Under the pieces are notes generated by a model. It ran no database searches, was not told where the DNA came from, and worked only from the letters and a program-made list of their open reading frames with translations. Positions 1 through 10,372 of a stretch of 64,000 nucleotides of DNA are shown here, piece after piece. Made by a program: the position numbers and the translations under genes. Origin of the DNA: Galerina marginata (lineage: Eukaryota; Basidiomycota; Agaricomycetes; Agaricales; Galerinaceae); NCBI GenBank assembly GCA_023014335.1, contig JAECYW010000004.1:1612001-1676000 (forward strand). The letters are read 5' to 3'. Within the stretch, counting starts at the first letter, position 1; every line of letters starts with the position of its first letter.

Positions 1-538
1 TGTGAGCGCATACAAGAGCGATCGTACCTCAGTACAAGGCCCCAGAATGTCCTGGAGAGCCCGAAGCAATACATGGAAAGGGATAGCCCTGCTAGGCCTG
101 ACAGGATGACTGGTTTTCGGCCGACGCGGTCAGAAACTCGGCTCCAATGGAGAACTGTGAAAGCCTGAGTCAGGAAAAAGAGGGATTGCTGGAGAACAGA
201 ATAGGGTGTTTAGCTCGATGTTTCCTTCGAGCAGAAGATACTCACCATGAGACCGACATAATATCCCACCTTGCTCTCGTTTCCGTTCGTTATACCCAGA
301 TCACGTATGAGCTGCAAATGCAATGAAGATATTACCGCGTCAAAAAACAATCAAGGTAGAGAAACAGACGAGCTCGACCCACCTGCGGCGCGAACGGGTA
401 AATGACCTGCGAAGTCAAGGGTTCGGCGAGCTGGAGGAACATGACGATGGAGAATTGAGCCCAAGGCAGCGGCGTCGGGCGTTTCTTGGACGCATTCTGT
501 GCCAGAAGCGGGGTCTCCTCGTCGATCTGGATGGTCAT
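1..538 (-). CDS. MFS transporter (ZIF-like/DHA1 type), N-terminal part, cut by window edge
   Basis: This is the 5' part of a membrane transporter of the major facilitator superfamily. Exons read 538-383 (52 codons), 311-246 (22 codons) and 188-28, with GT-AG introns between them. The protein opens with a short cytosolic tail and a PTPLPWAQ segment, then TM1 containing LAEPLTSQVIYPF. Exon 2 gives the loop GITNGNESKVGYYVG, and exon 3 gives the MFS motif A region SRVSDRVGRKPV between TM2 and TM3. The same landmarks recur in the two complete transporters at 11450-13384 and 14790-16672, so all three are paralogues. They resemble plant zinc-induced-facilitator-like and fungal DHA1-type transporters; the substrate cannot be read from sequence. 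The ATG at 538 precedes the first conserved block. The C-terminal two thirds lie to the left of the window. Confidence 0.85.
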
Positions 539-3072
539 TAGAGGTGGGCGTAAAAAAACAAACGAGAAAGTGAACCGAGAAAATAAATAAGCGGAAGAAA
601 AGGGGGGGATATAAAGAACGGACCGTAATTGCGCCTTAGAGTCTGATTCATTACTTAAGCTAGAAATCCAATCAGAACGCGTGATATTGCTTTTCATTTC
701 CGAGTCGGCAGAGCTGCCACCATTGGAACTTGAAGACGTCGGTTACGTTTCCCCGATGGAAAAAGCGAAATGGGATTCCTTGGAGCTCGAGGGGAAGAGC
801 AGAAAGAAAGGAAGGTGTTGTCAGATGCATGTGGTTGGCATGATGGAAGTTCGCTGACAAGGGCTGATGTGCCTTTTCGGTTCCTTCCCGGCGGTAGCCT
901 CGGTAGGGGTGGTCAGTGCAAGTGCTTGAGCCTCTTCACCCCCACCACGGACGGCATGGTTTACTTCCACCTATTTCCACCAGAAGGCTCTCGTTCGTCA
1001 CCCGTCTTTCCTGACCCTTGACTTTTTTACATAGGAAAGCCAACGATCATGGTCTCGTGGTATCGCCGACTCGATGGGAGAACTGCGATGTCAAGGATGT
1101 GAATAGCACTCAGCAACCGTGGTGAAACTATCTCTCATCACTAACCTTGGATCGTGCCGATGGACAATCTCTGACTTCTGGCTCTTACACCATGAGTAGG
1201 ACTCTTCTATTTTCATATAGCAGCTTAGGCGGTCCCATCTGAGACTTACGCCATACTGACTAAAGCCTCGGTTACTGGTATCCTTTTGCTATCCTCGCTT
1301 TCCGCACAACCTCTTCGCGTTCCAGCTTGGAAAACCACGATTGCACCGGTACTTGTACGGTGAACCCAAAGGCTTAAATCTGGTCGTTCTTCTGTACTAC
1401 GTCATGATCAATGCACTAAAATACACGGGCAATGACTGTCTGCGAACTTCTGGCCACATTGCCGAAGTATTCTGAAGGTGTTTCTCTCTATCACGCCCTC
1501 TGGTTTATCGATTGGTGGATTATGAATTTGCAGTACTTTTCGCTTATCCTCGTCCTACCTCCAACCTACCTCCGAAGCTGACGCTCTTCAAAACATCATT
1601 ATTTCTCGGACAGACTTTACGTCGACGCCTTTCACTCCAGTACCTATAGCTTGCAACACGGTACGGTCCTTCATTGGTGTTTATGCCAACCATGTGTGCG
1701 ATAAGTTGCCGTTGCTAAATACTCCCTTGCAGCTTTAAATAATAACAGACTTGTCGCTATAAATACTGAGTCCAAATTACTCAGTATCTCACTGATAACT
1801 CACAGACACAACGACTTTCCTGCAGGATACCTTGATCTATTCTCTGGATTGCTCAGCAGTGTACTGCCATGGACCGATTATCCGTTTCTCCGATCTCTCG
1901 ACTGTGGAGATTCATATCTCACCAGGGTTTCCCACCTTTCGCTTTAATCCAAAGGTGCAACCAGTACCTTGCAGGCAGGAAACAATCCCGGACGCCTCGA
2001 AGATGGCTGTTGGCCTCCATATTACATAATAAAATATCGGTCCAGGAAATTTTGATCCGGAAGGGAGTGTGGCGCAGGGCATCAACCACACTGTCAATTC
2101 CTTGACTATAACCCCGCGGCGCTGCTTCAAAACGCTTATTTCGCCCACCTCAAACAGTCTCAAAACAAGCAAGCTCTACGCCGGACTTGCTCGTGAGGGC
2201 CGTGAGACTAAATTGGGCCAATCGATTCCTTTTTTTTTTTTGGCTTCCTCAACATCACAACCTACAGACACTTATAAATATTTTTCCTTGTTGCGTCCAA
2301 GTACACTCTCACCGCATCACTGCTGCGGCCGGACTATTTTGCGGGGGATGCAAAATACGAGGCAGGTAGTTTGGATTTTGCCAAGTCACGTGTCCCCACC
2401 CATCGGATTGGCAAAATCGAGGTAGGCAAAATTCAAACAACCTGCCTTCGGATTTTGCACCCCCGTCAAAATAGTCGGGCCGCCGCAGTGCATGAGTCTT
2501 CTCGAGTCACCAGAGAGTTACGGCACGAACCGCCACCGGATCAAACAATCACAAACAAGATCTCGTAAATAAAAGCTGTGGAAAGTTGAAATGACCAACT
2601 CTGATTCTAACCACGACCACCTTTCCATACCTGTGCTGTCCTGCTCACTGTATTTGAGATCCCCATAACCACAAAACCTGTACCAAGCCTAGAAACTGCC
2701 TGTATCCGTATCACTATCCTGTCATGTAAGATCTTTTTCCTGTATCCTTCGCTGAAGTCTCCTCCGTAGAATCTATTCCATCCTAATACGCGTCTACTTG
2801 ACGCTTCCGTGTTCCATCCGAACCCGTTTATCGCGATTTGTCGTATCCTTCATGCCTGTCTTTCTTTACTCCCTGTCTTTCTCACCTGTCGTCGATACTC
2901 AACCATGTCTTGTCGTCTTTAATTTGCAGAGCAAAGTCTTTTCACATCACACACTCAAGTCCAGAGCTTTAAGTATAATTTCCGATCCGAATAGCGTTGG
3001 TTTTCAACGCGCAACTGCAGCACCAACGTCACCACCACTCGATACCATTCTAACGATACCAGAAACTGAATA
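539..3072. other. 2.5-kb intergenic stretch, no convincing gene
   Basis: Only short open frames occur on either strand, and none shows a recognisable motif or plausible exon chain. The stretch holds the upstream regions of the edge transporter and of the RRM gene at 3073, and the inverted repeat described separately. A pyrimidine-rich tract just before 3073 is consistent with the RRM gene's promoter and leader. Confidence 0.5.
2315..2493. repeat. Imperfect inverted repeat, arms ~68 bp, loop ~42 bp
   Basis: The left arm (about 2315-2382) and right arm (about 2425-2493) are reverse complements with a few mismatches. Shared blocks include GACTATTTTG, a G-run followed by TGCAAAAT, GGCAGGT and ATTTTGCC. 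The ~42-nt loop contains another copy of GGCAAAAT. The unit could fold into one long hairpin as DNA or RNA. No transposase and no clear flanking target-site duplication was found. It may be a foldback/MITE-like element or a small-RNA precursor. Confidence 0.7.
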
Positions 3073-4780
3073 ATGTCGAGCAAGCAGCACCAAGGTGATC
3101 TATACGACGAGGAGGATCGCCGTGGAAGAGGAGAGGTAGGCGTTTACTGCCTCGCGCTTGTACCTAGCTAATAATCCCTATGTGTAGGACGCCAATGACA
3201 TGCCCACTGAGCAAAGGGTACAGACATATATGTCCAACGTCGAGCCTTCGACTGGCGATAAACGCCGACGGGATCAAGACGACGATCAACACTCCAATTC
3301 ACGAACCGGCGGGGGTCCATCAGGGGGCGGCGGGCTTATGCAGCAGCAGCAAGCCCTGATGAACGGCAATTATATGCAGGGCATGGGCGCAGGGATGCAG
3401 TCCATGGCGCAGCCAGGCATGGATGCGTTGTACATTGGGGATTTACAATGGGTCCGTTCCTCTTGTTGTCTGCCTCCATGTGTTTATTTATCTCAATGTT
3501 TTCTGTCATTTTTGTGTTCTTTTTTGGGTGTTCTCAGTGGACGACTGACGAAGACTTGCGCCAAGTCGCGTTGAATTGTGGTGTCAACATTGACCACAAT
3601 GATATCACTTTTTCTGAGCACAAGGTGAACGGAAAGAGCAAAGGGTCAGTTTTAATCTTCGTGAATCTAATAAGAACGACGTCGGATTGGATACTTACAA
3701 TGTAATGTATTCATCTAGCATTGCTTTCATTGAATGCCATGATCCTCAATCCGCAGCAACCCTCAAATTCTGGTTCGACAACAAGTACGTCCCGGAGTTC
3801 ATTGTATTCCTGAATTGATATTTATTTCCCCTAATCTAGCGACTTCCAAAACCGCCGGGCAAGTGCAACACTCGCAAACTCATCGCAGGGCAACCCATTC
3901 CGCACACTTCCCAAAGGTAAGTATCATCTCCTTTGAAGTCGACCTCAGGTCTGGACTTACAAATTCCCCAGAACCTCCCCCGCGCGATACACGGCCACAA
4001 GCCACAGGTCCCGCAGCCATGACTGGCGGTGGTCGCGGAGGCGGCACAGGCTTTACCCCACGAAACCAAGGTGGGATGGGCTCCGGCCGCGGTGGCGGCG
4101 GAGGCAACGGCGGAGGTATGATGGGTGCCGCTAATATGGGCGGCATGGGTATGGGCATGGGTAACATGGGTATGTCCATGCCTAATATGGCGATGGGTAT
4201 GGGTATGGGCGGTATGGGCATGGGCATGGGAGGCGGTGGAGGCTACATGGGTGCTGGAGGAGGCAGAGGTAACTTCCAAGGCGGACGCGGCGGAGGGATG
4301 ATACCACAAGGCCCTCGCGGTGGCGGGATGATGGGGGGACGCGGCGGTATGATGGGCGGCGGCGGCGGTATGGGTACGAATTTCTGATTTCCTTGTTACT
4401 CTTGCCTCCCCCTTCTCTTAGTCGCGATTTTTCTCCCTTCTTCCCTCTTTCTGACCTCCTGCAATTTGACATGTTGTGCTTACGTCTGCTCTTCTGCTTC
4501 TTTTTATTATGTCGCATCGCAATCGCATATCGCTCTTCGTCTTCGCTCTGCAATCCTCGTCCGTCGAACATTTGATCGCACCTCCGTTCTTTCTTCGTGC
4601 ACACGACTGATGCTGTGTCGGTACCATGAAAACAAAACAATTGACATACATCCCACGACTGAACTGGACTACGCACATGCAGGCATGGGACGGGGCGGAG
4701 GAGGTATGCCGGGGCACTTTAATCCAGCATTTATGCAAGGGGGAGGGGATATGAAGAAGCGGAGGATGGACGATCAGTAG
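3073..4780 (+). CDS. CPSF6-like RRM protein (pre-mRNA cleavage factor Im large subunit homologue)
   Basis: Predicted nuclear RNA-binding protein of 358 residues. Exons are 3073-3135, 3188-3451, 3538-3644, 3719-3784, 3840-3916, 3972-4373 and 4683-4780; every junction keeps frame with GT-AG borders. The RRM begins about residue 103 with YIGDLQW, and the exon 2/3 junction creates QWWTTDEDL, the WWTTDEDL signature of CPSF6/CFIm68. SKGIAFIEC supplies the RNP1-like strand. The acidic N-terminus is followed by Gln and Gly stretches; the C-terminal half is Met/Gly/Arg repeats and ends in KKRRMDDQ. In the family this subunit joins CFIm25 (NUDT21) to choose poly(A) sites. If the last intron is retained the protein ends early with GTNF. 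The start is the first ATG in frame with the chain. The fungal copy could serve another RRM role. Confidence 0.85.
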
Positions 4781-5402
4781 ACGGCGGTCTCCAACGACTG
4801 TGGCTCCCATGGTCACTAGCCCTTGCAAGGGCTTTCTGGGTTGGTATGAATTGGACTAATTTTCTGACGTCAATTCTACTCAACGTGTTCATTCCGAGTT
4901 GGTTTTCTCTTTCTTTTTTGTTGTCAGCGTTTGTCCCACTGTTCTCGTGCTCTCCGAGTCTGTTGCTTGTTTAAATATCATGTCTGCAATTGTAACCACA
5001 AAGTGGCCTTGACACTAACTATCTACATGCTATTTACATGTCTACTACATCTATCGGATTGTTTTGTTTTATCGATACTTTCAATACATCCCACTGGAAA
5101 TTTGAACCTGATGCAGCGCTGGGCCGAGCAGACAGGCGTAATAAGCCCACTTGCGAATACCTTAGAACCCAAGGCCAACATTCAGTAAAATGGCCGAATG
5201 GATGCCTGCCTATAGGTCCAGCGGCCTCCAGCTGTGGTGTACTTGCATTTACGAGAGCCCTGCTTCAAGTAGAGTTTTGCGCGTCACTGAAATTCGGCAA
5301 TACTGAGCATAACCACTAGCCCAGTCGATGACAAAAACATACCGACATGGACACGTTCTGAGAAAGAGAAGCGAAAAGAGCGGACGTTTCAGAACGATTC
5401 TG
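4781..5402. other. Intergenic region between convergent genes
   Basis: Holds the 3' ends of the convergent RRM and DUF4604 genes. Short open frames here have no recognisable content, and no RNA gene was seen. Confidence 0.5.
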
Positions 5403-6075
5403 TCATGTATCGTCACCAAAAGATAGCAGGGTCTTGCTCGTCTTTTTCGACTTCTTGGACGTGGGTTTACCGCTTTTCTCCTTGGATTTTAATTCGGCTT
5501 TGAGGTCCTCTAGCTGGCCGACAGCTTTGCGCTTGTTCGACTTGGTTCCAGCTTTCGAAGATGAGGAGAAGGAGAGGCCCTGATTTGCGGGTTTCGAGTT
5601 CGACGAAGAGGATTCCTTGGACGCCTCCTTAGTAGGCTCTTTCTCTCCTGACTTGAGCTCGGGTAGGGGAGGGAGTCCTTTTTCTAGAAAAGCGAAAAAT
5701 ACATATTCTGTCAGCCTCCGCTTTTACTGTTATCGTATACGAAAAAAAGACCGTCCACCCACCTGCACGGCGTACATTCTCAGCCTCAAGCTCAGTGAGG
5801 TGTTTCCCAGCTTTCAGTACGACAACTTGCGGCTTCTCATCCGCGAAATCTTCGTCCGCACTCCCTGGATCCTCCACCGGCCGCTCAGGAATGGCTGGCC
5901 GCCTCGGTATAGGTGCACGCCCTTCACCTACATACTCGAACTCCTCTTCGTCGTCCTCCTCTTCGTCTGGGATCCCGTTCATTCGATTTTGGAATTTGAG
6001 GAGGAAACTCGGAGTGTTGGCTTGGTAGGCGAGCTTGGAGGAGAGTTGGGCACGCGTTGGTTCTCTTGGAGCCAT
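5403..6075 (-). CDS. DUF4604 / KIAA1143-like small conserved protein
   Basis: A 197-residue protein from two exons, 6075-5763 and 5683-5403, joined by a GT-AG intron. Three landmarks place it in the DUF4604 family (human KIAA1143): an N-terminal AYQANTPSFLLKFQNRM matching the family's aromatic-PAFL-x-KFK block, the central KPQVVVLKAGKHL matching the PQVVVLKKGDL core, and a C-terminal TLLSFGDD matching the LLSF-plus-acidic tail. Between core and tail lies a Lys/Ser-rich disordered segment with several basic clusters, suggesting nuclear location. The molecular function of the family is not established as far as I know. An overlapping upstream ATG at 6218 in another frame would make an upstream reading frame if transcription starts beyond it. 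Confidence 0.85.
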
Positions 6076-7678
6076 TCTTTAGAATTTTGAGCTGGAAAGT
6101 CAATGGAGATTTGAATAAAGAATTACGAACGACTTGCGTGATCAACCGATCGGTGTGGAGCATGGGAATTTCCTGCCTTTTTGAATCATAATCGTCGTAG
6201 GTCCTTGAATTCGACATTCTATGCCAAGAATTCAGACTAGGGGTCGTCTTGCGCCGACATACCACCTTGCTTCAAGCTGATTTATAAGCCAATGGCCATG
6301 TCCTTCGTTCGCTTTCAAATGTAACAATAAAATTGGATCTATGCCACACCAGATGACGTCGGTCAGAAATGGAGTGTATTCCCCGCGTGCCGTGATACTT
6401 CAAAATAAAGGTAGCCTTGCTTTCATTGTGTCGGAAAAACATCAATTGGATATTTCAGCAAAAAAATTAACTGCCGCTCGTCGCCAACCGGAACTCGGAT
6501 ATCTACTATGATTAGATTCAGAAAAGGAGGGAATGGAAAAAAAAAAACACATGATAGGCTTTGATACTGAGACCTGCAATACATGTTGAGGGGAAATAAT
6601 TCTGACAGGGTTAGTAAGTACCAGATAGATCAGAAATGTAGATGTGTCAGTGGTGTGGGAACTGGAGGAGACTGAATAAAACGGTGGTCGTGGTCGCTAC
6701 CTCTTGGGATGCGGGTTGCGGGATGGCACGCAATAGCGATCAAAGTATCTAGGATATAGAAAGAGGGAGTGTACGGTTAGTGGCGAAGTGGTATGACACA
6801 AAAAGACGCACTATAATGACCGAGCGTTGTCAGCAGTGTGGAAGGACTGCAGCCAAGGAAGGTTGGCCACGGAATCTGTTCATCTTGGTCCTGTTCATTG
6901 GCAGATCGCCTATACACACTGTCAATAGCATGAACATGAGACAGAGAGTGAGGAAGAACTGGGTGGTGCTGCAGGTTGAGAAGAAACTTGAGAGACAATC
7001 AACGGAGAGCATTTCAATTTCTGCATGACCGTGGAATTCTGGTTAGAAAATTATGCCGTGAAGACGTGTTCGACTTCGAGGACCACTGGATGAAAGATGT
7101 GTACGAACATTAACGTTGAGGAACGTTGAGGTGTAAAATGGGCTTATGACCATGGGCTGACCAAAGCCACGGCAAGACAGACCCGCCGTTGATGGCATCA
7201 ATGATTGCAACATTTGAGAAAAAGGAACGGGGATGGGGTAGTCAAAATAACAAGTACAAACATGGCATAGGCCTCGATGACAAACATGAGCAGTGATCAT
7301 GAACATGATGGCAACAAATATTTCCTTAAACGTGAATTTAGAGGGGTGCAGGGACCTTGCTTTCAGCAAGGTGATCATGTAAATGATGTAAAAAAATGAA
7401 ATACGATAAAAGATAGGTAGCGATGATTCAAATGCTATGTACAACTTACAAGTCTAGAGGCATATTTATATACAAAAATTATGAGTCTACAACAACAGTA
7501 CTCAACATAAATAGGTATGGTACATGAGATAATGATCCAAATGCTACAGATGAAACTTGAGTCCTTATGGGTACATACAGAAACAGAAAACATATCCTAT
7601 AGCACAATTGAATAAGCCAGAACAGATATATACAAACAGAGAAACATGAAAAACTTCCAACTGTTTCACGTTGATGGT
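6076..7678. other. 1.6-kb intergenic stretch
   Basis: Contains the upstream region of the DUF4604-like gene and the 3' side of the orphan gene ending at 7679. Frames on the minus strand at 7043-7444 and 6777-6998 lack any motif, splice partner or family resemblance, so they are not called. Confidence 0.4.
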
Positions 7679-9008
7679 CTAGGCGATGAAGTAGTTTTGG
7701 AGCCGATTGTTGAGGACGAAGATGTCCATATCCTGCAAAGGAATATCACATGAATTGGAGAACCTCTTCAGATATTCATCAATCTGCTCTGGCTTCCACT
7801 TCGATAGCCCGAGGAGGAATTTCTCGTTTGAACACCCGAAAGCAACAAATGACTCAAATATGCCAGCCATGGAGGGGATGCAGGAGTCAAGGAAGAGAAA
7901 GACAGGATCAAGATTAACGGCCTCGGTGTTGCGTGCCATGCATGGGCTGCTCGTCTCCATATTCAGGCTGTGTTTAATCCCGGAAGAAGAAGTCTTTGTC
8001 AACTGAGATGCAGATGGTATTGGGGATGGCTGTCCAGGAGAGGACTTCGAGGAAGATTGGGAACTTGGTCCGAAATAATCTGAACTGGCTGCTGCCAAAG
8101 TACGTGATGGACTGGCAAAGCTGGATGGACTTTGTGTCGGTTGAAAGGCCCATCTGTGAAAAGAATGTATGCTAGGCGAAGAATCCAACTGCTGGGTATA
8201 GAGTCCCTTTCCAATGCATGGAGTAGCAGGTTCCATCCTTTGGGAAGGCTGTACTGGTGAACTGGAGAGATCCTGCCTGAATATCAAGTCCAATCAATAT
8301 CTTATCCAGGAATCGATTGAAAGTTGAAACTCAAGGCATACTTTTGCGCACCGTTCTCCTTTTCTTCCAAGAGTTTTTTCGACTGCCTCTTGTCCATAAT
8401 TTTCTGCAAGTACAGTTAATAACCAAAGGCGGCTCCGGTCAATAGCATACCTTTTTGAGGATTCCTCTGGCATTGGAGTGTTGTTGGTGAACCAGACGGA
8501 TCGCAAATTGCAGTCTTGAGCGGTCCTTGTCATTTTTGCCAGAGAAGAGATCAGGATACCTCTCAATGATCTATTCCTCTTCAGTGGTAGATACCAGTAA
8601 CGAGTTAAAAATGTAACCTACCTCTAGTTTGACCATCTCCATTGCATCAGTTTGGCTACTGGCCTTGAGTTCAATGTCCAGGTGCTCTCTTCCAATGAGC
8701 CTGATATTATTCTAAAGTAACATAATCAGAACTAGTGGCAATGCTGATTTTGACAAGGAGCATGAGATCTTCACTCGGACGGCTTCGAAGATGGAGGTGT
8801 TATTGTTGAGTTTGAGAGCAGCCTTTAGCAGCCTAGCTGGACACTGCAATGACATGCATCAATTTCAGTAGAAGAGTTCTCAGCTGTGGAGGTAGACCTC
8901 AGATGATGTTGCTGCACCTGCAAAGAAAAAATGAGAAACACTTCTGGGTAAAAGACGCCTTCAAAACGAGGCTCCTGTAAACCTACTTATAGCTTGTGAC
9001 CTTGGCAT
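7679..9008 (-). CDS. Orphan seven-exon protein, function unknown
   Basis: I do not recognise this protein. A chain of seven exons (9008-8987, 8917-8898, 8843-8775, 8711-8622, 8570-8451, 8403-8342, 8276-7679) stays in frame throughout with GT-AG borders and gives 326 residues. The first ~130 residues are predicted helical and charged, with IRLIGREHLDIELKAS, IIERYPDLFSGKND and a Lys-rich stretch KKLLEEKENG. The middle (about 135-220) is Ser/Pro/Gln-rich and probably disordered. The C-terminal ~90 residues are ordered again, with NLDPVFLFLDSCIPSM and WKPEQIDEYLKRF, and end in RLQNYFIA. Layout suggests a nuclear or adaptor protein, but no domain name is supported. The small first exons make the start less certain than the rest. 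Confidence 0.7.
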
Positions 9009-9548
9009 TTTAGAGTACAACAATGAATATGAGCAAGAGAAACAAGAGAAAGCAGAAATGAGGTATTTTGCAAGTAAGATATGACGGATTAAGATTGAGT
9101 TCAATGCTGAACAGATCAACAAACGCGACGCGCCTGTTCTTTGTCATCACGTGATTATACGCCTTGATTTTAACCGCTGGTAGCCGCTGGTCCAGATTGA
9201 CACAATCATTTCTTCACCGATACTTCTGTTCATTCTTGATTGTCCACACGATGGCACAGAAATTTTACTAGCCGGAAGTGTTGCATCATGGACTGGGATC
9301 ATGCATTCAAATTTCAAGATGACGTCCATGATATCACTACTAGTAAAGTCATTTCCCAACTATCCTGGTTCATTGCGTTCATGCGGAGGCAAAGAAATTT
9401 ATCAGACAGTGGGATACAACTCGACCAAGATACAGTATATACGGAATAAGTTACAATGTTCCTCCCGAAATTATCCTACACAACCCGCTTGAACCAAACC
9501 CATGCAATCCATTCTTGGGTTATGCACCATGGAAGACGAGGCACTCTG
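9009..9548. other. Intergenic region
   Basis: Promoter of the orphan gene starting at 9008 and the 3' region of the acidic gene ending at 9549. No gene, tRNA or repeat was seen. Confidence 0.5.
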
Positions 9549-10187
9549 TCATCTGTCGTAATCTCTCTGCAGCAGTGATAGCTCGCTGCCAGTCGTGGAA
9601 ATGCTCGACAATTCATCCCAATCCCATTGGCCATCCCCAAAACCGTCTTTGAAGTATTGCTGTTCCAGGCCGGGTTCCTCCTCCCCGTAAGCCGAGTTAC
9701 GAAAATCTTCTCTGTCGTACAGGTCTTTTGCATCAAAATAGCGCACATTGGTGACGGCTCCTTCAAGAGCTATAGGGATGTGCTGGTCTTCCTTGTCTTG
9801 CACTCGTCTCTCCCAAAAATCCCTCCATGTGTGCTCATCATCAAAAAGCACCTGTTTGTCAAATGCATCGCGGGCATCTTCTTCCTCCTCGACTCCTTGA
9901 GGGTAATCATACTCTTCTTCTAGACGCCGAAACAAGTCTTCATCGTTGAAGTACCGCGATCCAGAGTCCGTTTCGTCCGACTGCATATAAAACTCGTCGT
10001 AGGGCCCTCGCGTTGCCGATCTCACTCCTCCATCGAGCCTCGAGAATATATCGAATTCCTCGTCCGTCATTCGATTGTTATAAAGGCCTTGGATCTCTTC
10101 CGGGAGCGGACGAGCGTAGTCCTCAGTCCCATGCATCTTCGTCGACCGCGGGATGCTATCAAAGCGTTCGTGGTCGGCGTTTAGCAT
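9549..10187 (-). CDS. Acidic orphan protein, 5' end ambiguous
   Basis: A 212-residue, strongly acidic protein if translation starts at the ATG at 10187. It is rich in Asp, Glu, Tyr and Arg, with runs such as RRLEEEYDYPQGVEEEEDA and WDWDELSSISTTGSEL; no transmembrane segment or known domain is visible. The frame stays open further 5' to about 10256 (VHEILLNPEFADILF), where an in-frame TAA at 10257-10259 stops it. That extension lies inside a good 59-nt intron candidate (GTAAGT donor, CTGAC branch site, TAG acceptor), so I prefer the 10187 start with a spliced leader. A pair of TATA-like boxes sits near 10367-10390. Function unknown; no family recognised. Confidence 0.55.
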   Translation of the reverse strand: MLNADHERFDSIPRSTKMHGTEDYARPLPEEIQGLYNNRMTDEEFDIFSRLDGGVRSATRGPYDEFYMQSDETDSGSRYFNDEDLFRRLEEEYDYPQGVEEEEDARDAFDKQVLFDDEHTWRDFWERRVQDKEDQHIPIALEGAVTNVRYFDAKDLYDREDFRNSAYGEEEPGLEQQYFKDGFGDGQWDWDELSSISTTGSELSLLQRDYDR

Positions 10188-10256
10188 CTGCAAATTACGG
10201 ACTATCCAACGGAACAATATGTCAGCAAATTCTGGGTTTAGGAGGATTTCATGGAC

Positions 10257-10337
10257 TTACTTAGGCTGGGTCAGAGAGTAGCGAAACTGGGGAATGACGC
10301 TCAAGACCAGCGAATTTAATAGCGAAAGTATCACCAT
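10257..10337 (-). other. Upstream open reading frame in the leader of the acidic orphan gene
   Basis: ATG at 10337 opens 26 codons (hydrophobic start MVILSLLNSLVLSVIP) that end at TAA 10257-10259. The main frame downstream is in the same register. If the 59-nt intron is removed, this frame instead ends at a TAA just before the main ATG at 10187. Either way it would precede the main coding region in the mRNA. Confidence 0.4.
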
Positions 10338-10366
10338 GCAGGTTCCACCTGAACTGAGACGGGCTT

Positions 10367-10372
10367 TTTATA
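10367..10372 (-). promoter_or_regulatory. TATA-like box of the acidic orphan gene
   Basis: TATAAA reads on the minus strand 30 nt upstream of the first ATG (10337). It lies inside the near-palindrome GGGCTTTTTATAAAGCCC, and a second TATAA-like site sits slightly further upstream. Position fits a core promoter; not tested. Confidence 0.4.

Noticed and set aside
3836..4309. Long minus-strand frame rich in His and Ala
   Set aside because: It is antisense to the Met/Gly repeats of the CPSF6-like gene; the composition simply mirrors that low-complexity DNA.
4182..4676. Minus-strand frame of 164 codons
   Set aside because: Overlaps the last exons and intron of the CPSF6-like gene on the other strand and has no motif or splice context.
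7043..7444. 133-codon minus frame with hydrophobic start
   Set aside because: No real ATG context, no recognised domain, and it lies in the 3' region of the orphan gene.
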